DNA from: DAOVGZ01 sp964477815
Lineage (GTDB): Bacteria > Babelota > Babeliae > Babelales > Vermiphilaceae
Direction of reading: 5' to 3'
Length of the DNA: 31,032 nucleotides
Assembly (NCBI GenBank): GCA_964477815.1
Contig: CAYZEO010000008.1
Location: 1-31,032 of the forward strand
The position numbers were made by a program, and so were the translations under genes. The notes beneath the pieces were generated by a model, which saw only the letters and a program-made list of their open reading frames with translations, was not told the DNA's origin and searched no databases. This document shows positions 25,271 to 31,032 of the stretch, in pieces. How positions within the stretch are numbered: position 1 is the stretch's first letter; every line of letters begins with the position of its first letter.

Positions 25271-26352
25271 TTTTCCAAAAGCACCACGTTTTCTTTCTGC
25301 CAATACATGTGAACTTTGTCGTCATAGTCAATTTCTTCATGCGGAAAATGTTCCTCATTTTGCTCAAAAACATGAAGGATTGTACCGTCCCCTAAAAGAA
25401 CTAAATATTGTGTTGATCTACCGTGATAAACAATAGAATCAACTGTTCCAGTTAAATGATTTGCAAACCCCGCAAGCTCTGTTTTACTAATCTCAATTTT
25501 TTCAGGGCGAATACTCATAAGTATCTGCGCACCATCTATCGCCCATACCTTGTCACTCGGAACAGAAATATCAAAACGCCCAAGTTCTCCAACTTCTATT
25601 TGCTTTCTATTTTCGCAAACAGTTCCCTTCAAAATATTTGTGGATCCTACAAAAGTAGCAACAAATGACGAAGCTGGAAATTCATAAATTTCTTTTGGCG
25701 TTCCAACCTGCTCTATTTCTCCATCAGAGTTCATAATCGCCATGCGGTCCGCAACCGTTAATGCTTCAAACTGGTCATGAGTAACATACACAAATGTAGT
25801 TTTCAGTTGATCTTGCAGCTCTATCAACTCTACCAACATTTTTTCTCGCAATGCCATATCAAGAGCCGCAAGAGGTTCATCTAAAAGCAAAACATCTGGC
25901 TCGTTAACAATAGCACGCGCCAAAGCAACACGCTGCTGCTGACCACCAGAAAGTTGACTAATTGATTTGTAAATATGCTTTTCCAAATGAACCGTTTTTA
26001 AGATTTTTATTACTCTCTGCTCAATAACATCACTTTTTAGCTTTTTCAGTTTCAAGCTGTACGCAACATTATCAAAAACATTTAGATGAGGGAACAAAGC
26101 ATAATTTTGAAAAACTGTATTAACACGACGTTCATTAATAGGCACATGGGTAATATTCTTATTTCCCAAAAAAATCGCCCCTCCATCCGCCTGTTCAAAG
26201 CCGGCAATAAGACGCAACAACGTTGTTTTTCCACTCCCACTTGGTCCAAGTAATGCAAAAAATTCACCACTTGGGATTGTCAAGTTTATACCTTCAAGCA
26301 CTATCTCATTTTCAAAAACTTTTCGAATATTTTGTAATCTAATTTCTCTCAT
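25267..26352 (-). CDS. potA: ABC transporter ATP-binding protein, PotA type
   Basis: A 361-residue ATPase that powers the importer. Walker A is GPSGSGKTT at 36-44, the Q-loop is in FQNYALFPHLNV, the signature is LSGGQQQRVALARA, Walker B is VLLLDEPLAALD, and the switch His is in VTHDQFEALTVADR. A C-terminal TOBE domain (about 235-361, with MSIRPEKIEIS) is the regulatory region of this subfamily. The ATG at 26352 lies inside the last codons of the upstream membrane-protein gene (14-base overlap), so the two are translationally linked. All catalytic motifs are intact. Confidence 0.95.
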   Translation of the reverse strand: MREIRLQNIRKVFENEIVLEGINLTIPSGEFFALLGPSGSGKTTLLRLIAGFEQADGGAIFLGNKNITHVPINERRVNTVFQNYALFPHLNVFDNVAYSLKLKKLKSDVIEQRVIKILKTVHLEKHIYKSISQLSGGQQQRVALARAIVNEPDVLLLDEPLAALDMALREKMLVELIELQDQLKTTFVYVTHDQFEALTVADRMAIMNSDGEIEQVGTPKEIYEFPASSFVATFVGSTNILKGTVCENRKQIEVGELGRFDISVPSDKVWAIDGAQILMSIRPEKIEISKTELAGFANHLTGTVDSIVYHGRSTQYLVLLGDGTILHVFEQNEEHFPHEEIDYDDKVHMYWQKENVVLLEK

Positions 26353-27034
26353 TTTTTTTGCCAGCCCTCGCAGCCGCTATCGGAACTACAATATCAGACA
26401 ACGTGCACGGAATCACTACCGCAACAATCAAAAACAAAAAAACCATACCTATGGACGAATACCACTGTACCATACCATGAGAAACCAAATAAAAGGTCGA
26501 AGCCAAAGAACTTATCAAAATATGAAGAAAATGCGAAAAAACAGAATTAAAAGCACTACTTTTTTTATGATATTTCCCCAAAATAATACCATTAATAGCA
26601 CCAACAAACAAAAAGGGAAGAACATTCCGCAATTCGGATAAAAAACAAAGATGAAAGTGCATCTTTACTCCCAAAAGAAGTCCTCCCAAATAAGGTAAAA
26701 CAGCATCTGAAAGTGTACAAAAAATCATTGTAGTAAAAACACTTGTCACAATACCATATGCAGTATTCTTCGAATATTTAAAAAATGCTATCAATGTTCC
26801 AGTCATAGCAAAAGCAATGTGCATAAAGTGAAATGAATGAAACAAAATTCCCGCACCATTACACAATACAACCGAACTACCGATGTGACACGTCAAATAT
26901 GTTGTGAAACTTAAAATAAAAAGAGAAAGCGCAACAGAAAAAATAGAATACGGCAAGTGACAAATAAGTTCACTCACTATTGATTGACCGTGCGAATGAT
27001 CGAGACAATGATCAGAACACGCATTTTTTTTCAC
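26339..27034 (-). CDS. His/Cys-headed membrane protein linked to the Pot operon
   Basis: A 231-residue protein starting at a GTG (27034) with GGGGGA 7 bases upstream. The N-terminal tail KNACSDHCLDHSHGQ has two Cys and three His, and could bind a metal. About six helices follow. Two related motifs, FCTLSDAVLPYLGG (middle) and PCTLSDIVVPIAAARAG (C-terminal), suggest an internal duplication of a short Thr-Leu-Ser-Asp-x-Val/Leu-x-Pro element. Several His lie in or near helices (FHSFHFMHIAFAM, KMHFHLCFL). It is the first gene of the operon and overlaps potA by 14 bases. I do not recognise the family. It may be a separate metal transporter or sensor, or a partner of the importer. Confidence 0.75.
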   Translation of the reverse strand: MKKNACSDHCLDHSHGQSIVSELICHLPYSIFSVALSLFILSFTTYLTCHIGSSVVLCNGAGILFHSFHFMHIAFAMTGTLIAFFKYSKNTAYGIVTSVFTTMIFCTLSDAVLPYLGGLLLGVKMHFHLCFLSELRNVLPFLFVGAINGIILGKYHKKSSAFNSVFSHFLHILISSLASTFYLVSHGMVQWYSSIGMVFLFLIVAVVIPCTLSDIVVPIAAARAGKKNERN

Positions 27035-27113
27035 GAAAAAATCCCCCTTCGCAACCTTCCATCAATCACAAGCCCCACCGAGGCAAACAAGAAATAACAA
27101 CCGACAAAAATTT

Positions 27114-27142
27114 ATTGTAGACATTTTTTTATCAGAAATCAA
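27114..27142 (-). promoter_or_regulatory. Probable promoter of the membrane protein-Pot operon
   Basis: On the minus strand TTGATT (27137-27142) and TACAAT (27114-27119) are separated by exactly 17 bases. Transcription would start near 27107, giving a leader of about 70 bases that includes a small GCCTC/GGGGC hairpin before the GGGGGA ribosome site. It lies 24 bases beyond the Omp85 stop codon. Confidence 0.6.
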
Positions 27143-27165
27143 AGTTCATAAAGATATGCGACTAT

Positions 27166-30096
27166 CTAAAAAGCATGACCCAACGTTAAAAACCAAGCAT
27201 ATGAATACTGTGCCGTTTTGCGCGTTCGCCATTTCCAACCAATATCGAATCGCAATGGCCCAATTGGAGTATTATATCTCAAGCCAAACCCCGTTGCAGC
27301 AAGCATGTCAGAAACTTCAAATCCCTTAATTGATTGTCCAACAAGCGTTCCAAAATCTTGAAATAGAACAAGGCCTACCGCGCCAAATACAGGAAAACGA
27401 AGCTCAAGATTTAGGTTGACCATAGACTTGCCCCCCTGTGGAACACAATAGCAAACCTTGTCTTCATCTACAAAACAACCAAGAGGTGGACACAAATCAG
27501 TTTCATAACTTCGTATTGAATGAGCTCCTCCCAAATAAAAACGCTCAAACGGCATGATATCCTCAAAATTCTGATAAAATACATGACCAAAACGCAGCCT
27601 TAATGCTCCGACAAAGAGCCTACCCAAAGGATAGAAAAAAGACTGTTCAGCTAAGAATTTAATAAAATTGGCGTCCGGCAAACCACGACAAAAAGGAAGC
27701 ATTGCCTTTATCGTCAGAAGAGTGAGTGTCCCGCATGTTGGATTAAGTTTATTATCAAGACGATCAACAAAAAGTACCGGCTCGAAAAAAAAGTATGGAA
27801 CTTTCTTTCCCAACAATTTGGAATCAAAATGTATAGCTCGAGCAACTGACTTAGCATACTTTTCCATACCTCGTTTGATTGTTGTTTCCATCCACTCAAC
27901 GCCAACATTAAAACCAATGTCAAATGACCTAAACACCTCTCTAAAGCCAATTAAAAAGCCCTGCTGAACTACTTCGTATAGATTTTTTTTGCTACCAACA
28001 AAACCTGGTTGTTCATACTTATTTGCATATAATTTATACCTTGAATGAGCAGGCAAACCAAAAAAATACGGTCTAAAATATTCAACTTTCACATTTTTAT
28101 GTGATCGTGCAAAATCCGCATCAATAACAAGCCGGTCTCCTGCATTTGTAGGATTTTTGACAAGAAATGTTCCTCCAACCCTATACGTTACACCTGTGCC
28201 CAAGGGGAAGTTTTTCCCAACCTGTTGCAAACCAAATCCTGCACGAAACCTAACTTCAAAAGTATCATCCTCACGTAACTTGAGAAAAACAGCCTTCTTT
28301 TTTAAATCACAACGCTCAGGATATAGGTGCACCGATTCAAAAACACCAAGAGCCCGCAAACGTTCAAGCGACTGCTTGAGCTTGTCCTTCTCCCAAATGT
28401 CACCCTCTCGATAACACAACTCTCGCTCAACACACCAAAAAGGAAACCGTGAACTTCCAATTAAAATGGTCTTTCCAAAACATGGAGCAGGTAGGCCCAA
28501 ATCAATATTCCAACAAACTTTAACCTTTCTGCCATCACGCGTTATTTCAGGCTTTGGATCTGAATTAGGATAACCAAGCCTGCAAACATGCTCTTTTAAA
28601 AAAGCCCTTTGCTTACTTAAAATCGCCGGATCGAAATGAATACAAGCACCCTTTTTTGAAAAACGAACAAATGGCCCAGAGTGTAACAACTTTGGAAATT
28701 TAGGAATAGAAACAGAATCAAAAAAACTCTGCTCTCCCTCATCAAAAATAACCACCAGCTTATACGTGTTTTTGTGTCCCTCAATTGGAACAAAGCTGTG
28801 CTTCAAAACGTGGGCATCCCAAAATCCTCTTGATTGATAAAAAACAACAAGTTTTTGCAAACAATTTTTCAAAATATCGTGATCAAAATATTTTTGACGC
28901 ATTACACCTCGAAAACACCGTTTTACAACTTTTGTATTTCTAAAATTTTTCACCCCCTTCAATTCTATTTTTTTTACAGATACCCGCTCGCCCTCTTTGA
29001 TAAGAAAAAAGTCCCGCTCACGCTCTTCGCGAACAGTTACAGAAGATGTCCAAAACCCTTTCTTATGATACGCCTGCTTAATCTCTTGATTTAAAATAGA
29101 CGCCGGCACCAACCAAACAGATTGACCAAGCCTTAAAACAACATCTAGAAGCTGCGAATCCGAAAAAAAACTGTTGCCAAAAAAAACAAATTTTTTTTTA
29201 TGAAGAAACTGCAAAACAAAAGAAAGATCAACGGTGCCCAATTTACGATTAACCTGCTCAAGAAGCTCTATCTTTACATGAAGGAACCCTTTTCTTTTCA
29301 TATTTTTCTTCAAGTCTTCAATCTCTTTGTTAATAAGCTTTTTTGAATAACTTTTTCGCCCAAGCCTTGAAATAAGTCGCGCCCCAATCCACGAAATGTC
29401 ATCACCGGCTACAAATTTCTTTTGATCTTTTTTTTGAAAAACGGACACATCATCTATTTTAAAGCGAACCCCGCGAGAAAAAGAAAGATTAACAAAAACG
29501 GACTTTGTCTTTTCTTCACGGACCAATCGATCTGAAACGACAGCCTCAAAGTACCCTTCTTTTTTAAACTGCTTTCTTATCTTTTCAAGTGAACGTTGAT
29601 GCTTTTCTTGGTCAAAAAGTTCTCCTGGCTCCATCATATAATATTGACGATATTTATCTTTCCCTATCACAATGCCATGCAATCGCAACTGTGCAAATGT
29701 CCAAAAACCAAAAAGATTAAAGTGAACAGTTTTGCCCTCAACACCTTCCTCAAGCTGAAGTTCTATTTTTTCAAATTTCTTTTTTTTAAAAAGATTTGCA
29801 AGCACCCGCACAAGGTCGGTACATGTAACCTCACTCCCCTCCCGCAAGTCCACTAAGTGAGAAAACTCTTCTTGCCCAATAAATACGTCAGAGTCGTAAC
29901 TCAACCCTTCCAGCATAAATGGACAATCAACTTCCGCTGAAACCAACACAGGCTTAATAGGTAGATCAGAAGAAAAAAAAAGAAAGGCCTCAGCACGCAG
30001 TCCAGAATATACACTGCAAAGAAAAAAAATAACCGAAAAAGCAATGTGGATGGCGCGCCTCAAACCTCCTGAACGCCAATATGAACATACAAACAT
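27166..30096 (-). CDS. Omp85 family outer-membrane assembly protein (BamA/TamA-like)
   Basis: Inserts or translocates proteins at the outer membrane. From the ATG at 30096 it is 976 residues, longer than typical BamA. A signal peptide (AIHIAFSVIFFLCSVYSGLRA) is followed by several POTRA-like units (KEGYFEAVVSDRLVREE, KRKGFLHVKIELLEQ, HKKGFWTSSVTVREE, SRGFWDAHVLKHSF) and a C-terminal barrel ending WFLTLGHAF. The barrel motif is GFGLRYNTPIGPLRFDIGW, and the loop-6 motif reads I861-R-S-Y where VRGF/Y is usual. The frame continues to an ATG at 30204. I prefer 30096 because it gives the signal peptide and leaves room for divergent promoters. A TTG at 30063, next to AGGAGG, is another option. No BAM or TAM partner genes are adjacent, so BamA versus TamA is undecided. 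Confidence 0.9.
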   Translation of the reverse strand: MFVCSYWRSGGLRRAIHIAFSVIFFLCSVYSGLRAEAFLFFSSDLPIKPVLVSAEVDCPFMLEGLSYDSDVFIGQEEFSHLVDLREGSEVTCTDLVRVLANLFKKKKFEKIELQLEEGVEGKTVHFNLFGFWTFAQLRLHGIVIGKDKYRQYYMMEPGELFDQEKHQRSLEKIRKQFKKEGYFEAVVSDRLVREEKTKSVFVNLSFSRGVRFKIDDVSVFQKKDQKKFVAGDDISWIGARLISRLGRKSYSKKLINKEIEDLKKNMKRKGFLHVKIELLEQVNRKLGTVDLSFVLQFLHKKKFVFFGNSFFSDSQLLDVVLRLGQSVWLVPASILNQEIKQAYHKKGFWTSSVTVREERERDFFLIKEGERVSVKKIELKGVKNFRNTKVVKRCFRGVMRQKYFDHDILKNCLQKLVVFYQSRGFWDAHVLKHSFVPIEGHKNTYKLVVIFDEGEQSFFDSVSIPKFPKLLHSGPFVRFSKKGACIHFDPAILSKQRAFLKEHVCRLGYPNSDPKPEITRDGRKVKVCWNIDLGLPAPCFGKTILIGSSRFPFWCVERELCYREGDIWEKDKLKQSLERLRALGVFESVHLYPERCDLKKKAVFLKLREDDTFEVRFRAGFGLQQVGKNFPLGTGVTYRVGGTFLVKNPTNAGDRLVIDADFARSHKNVKVEYFRPYFFGLPAHSRYKLYANKYEQPGFVGSKKNLYEVVQQGFLIGFREVFRSFDIGFNVGVEWMETTIKRGMEKYAKSVARAIHFDSKLLGKKVPYFFFEPVLFVDRLDNKLNPTCGTLTLLTIKAMLPFCRGLPDANFIKFLAEQSFFYPLGRLFVGALRLRFGHVFYQNFEDIMPFERFYLGGAHSIRSYETDLCPPLGCFVDEDKVCYCVPQGGKSMVNLNLELRFPVFGAVGLVLFQDFGTLVGQSIKGFEVSDMLAATGFGLRYNTPIGPLRFDIGWKWRTRKTAQYSYAWFLTLGHAF

Positions 30097-30145
30097 GCCT
30101 GTAAGCTTATCACAAAGAACTAGCAGCTGATAGGACGGCCACAGA

Positions 30146-30174
30146 TTGACAAACAGAAAGCAAAGAGGCAAAAT
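30146..30174 (+). promoter_or_regulatory. Possible promoter for the divergent hydrolase gene
   Basis: TTGACA at 30146-30151 with CAAAAT at 30169-30174, 17 bases apart. It would start transcription about 70 bases before the hydrolase ATG. It lies inside the longest possible Omp85 frame, which mildly supports the shorter Omp85 start. Confidence 0.35.
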
Positions 30175-30248
30175 CATTCCAAGCAAAACAAATGAGAATT
30201 GCATCCTTTATGTCCGAAACATCAAAAAATCATTGAAAGGGAAAAAAC

Positions 30249-31032
30249 ATGGAAAATATAAAAAAAATAATGTTCGCAACCACAATCGCTATTGGAGCGC
30301 TATTTTTCCAACAAGGGCTGAATGCATCTCAGGAAAAAAATAAAACTAAAATCACAAGCCCTGAAGACAACAACCCTCTATACAAATCCTTTGGCAAAAA
30401 AGGTGTTGAAAAAAAAATAGAACCAATAACAAACACATTTACTCGAAAATGCATAGATTTATTTGAATATAACCCAGACATTCACGGTCATGAAAAAATC
30501 AACAAAAACACCCATGCTATTATAACATCCCACGGATATTGCGGCGACTATAAAGGATACGCAAACATAACTAAACAAGTCACAAAAATTTATTTCAAAG
30601 AAGACAACAATCTTGCTCACATCAACTTCAGATATCCTGAGCTGGTAAAAAATAAAGTAAAATTGAGATATAATCTAGGAGGGAAAAAAAACACAGGACC
30701 TCTTCTTTACGCAATGAATTTATGTGCCAAGAAAAATTGTAAATCAATGAGTATGTTTGGGCACTCTCGTGGAGCACGTTCGGTAATGTATGCAATGCAT
30801 ATTATAGAAAATCCTGAAAAGTATAAAAAGTATTTATACAAGCTTGGCATACAAAAATCAACTGCTAAAAAAATAAAAAATAAGGTTTTCGGAATATTCT
30901 TGGCAAATCCATTGTTTAACACAAAAACAACATTTAAAAATATCTCAAACTCTTTTTTCTTTAATGCAAAAAATAATAAAAAAACACTTTTAGGCCTAAA
31001 TACCAACTCCACAAAAAAAAAGAAAAAAAAAT
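30249..31032 (+). CDS. Exported alpha/beta-hydrolase-like protein, 3' end beyond window
   Basis: The frame is open from the ATG at 30249 (ribosome site GAAAGGG) to the window end, giving 261 codons with no stop. The start MENIKKIMFATTIAIGALFF is a signal peptide, with cleavage probably after GLNA. THAIITSHGYCGDYKGYA carries the HG oxyanion-hole motif of alpha/beta-hydrolases. MFGHSRGARSVM carries the nucleophile elbow GxSxG with Ser at residue 173. The acid and His of the triad are not identifiable yet. It has many Lys and Asn residues, consistent with the AT-rich coding. It is divergent from the Omp85 gene. A secreted lipase or esterase acting on host or envelope lipids is plausible; the substrate is unknown. 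Confidence 0.78.
   Translation, partial: MENIKKIMFATTIAIGALFFQQGLNASQEKNKTKITSPEDNNPLYKSFGKKGVEKKIEPITNTFTRKCIDLFEYNPDIHGHEKINKNTHAIITSHGYCGDYKGYANITKQVTKIYFKEDNNLAHINFRYPELVKNKVKLRYNLGGKKNTGPLLYAMNLCAKKNCKSMSMFGHSRGARSVMYAMHIIENPEKYKKYLYKLGIQKSTAKKIKNKVFGIFLANPLFNTKTTFKNISNSFFFNAKNNKKTLLGLNTNSTKKKKKK

Overview
The window is AT-rich and gene-dense, and most genes lie on the minus strand. It encodes a Gram-negative-type envelope: an Omp85 assembly protein, a beta-barrel protein ending in Phe-Trp, and several exported proteins. It also carries housekeeping genes (topA, metG, plsC) and a polyamine-type ABC importer. Together with many secreted proteins of unrecognised family and lysine/phenylalanine-rich composition, this best fits a small-genome, host-associated Gram-negative such as Candidatus Dependentiae (TM6/Babeliae). 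That placement is inference from overall character. No marker gene in the window proves it.

Left part (1-5704, all minus): an apparent operon reading from right to left. A six-helix membrane protein comes first, then plsC (lysophosphatidate acyltransferase), then batA, batB, batC and batD. From plsC to batC each stop codon overlaps the next start by 4 bases (TTGA or ATGA). batC and batD overlap by 26 bases, and batD runs off the left edge. topA (plus) is divergent from this operon, with a good promoter match at 5864-5893.

Middle (8264-13861, minus): a small exported coiled-coil protein, a GNAT acetyltransferase, a heparinase II/III-type polysaccharide lyase and metG. A REP-like repeat family runs through this part. 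A nested inverted repeat fills the GNAT/heparinase gap. A related copy lies in frame inside the heparinase gene, and a third repeat fragment lies between heparinase and metG. The metG leader holds a perfect 16-bp AT palindrome followed by a T run.

Surface cluster (13978-21001, minus): a 1352-residue exported beta-rich protein, a roughly 628-residue outer-membrane barrel protein, and an exported protein with Cys-Cys pairs whose core is a perfect 138-bp tandem duplication. The cluster closes with a rho-independent terminator. No family is recognised for any of the three; they may form one surface structure.

Right part (21362-27034, minus): a Pot-type operon. A His/Cys-headed membrane protein is followed by potA, potB, potC and two paralogous PotD-like binding proteins that are anchored by an N-terminal helix rather than released. 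Several classical polyamine-contact residues look replaced, so the substrate may not be spermidine or putrescine. The right end holds a long Omp85 (BamA/TamA) gene on the minus strand and, divergent from it, the start of an exported alpha/beta-hydrolase cut by the window edge.

I found no tRNA, rRNA, CRISPR array, transposase or phage gene.
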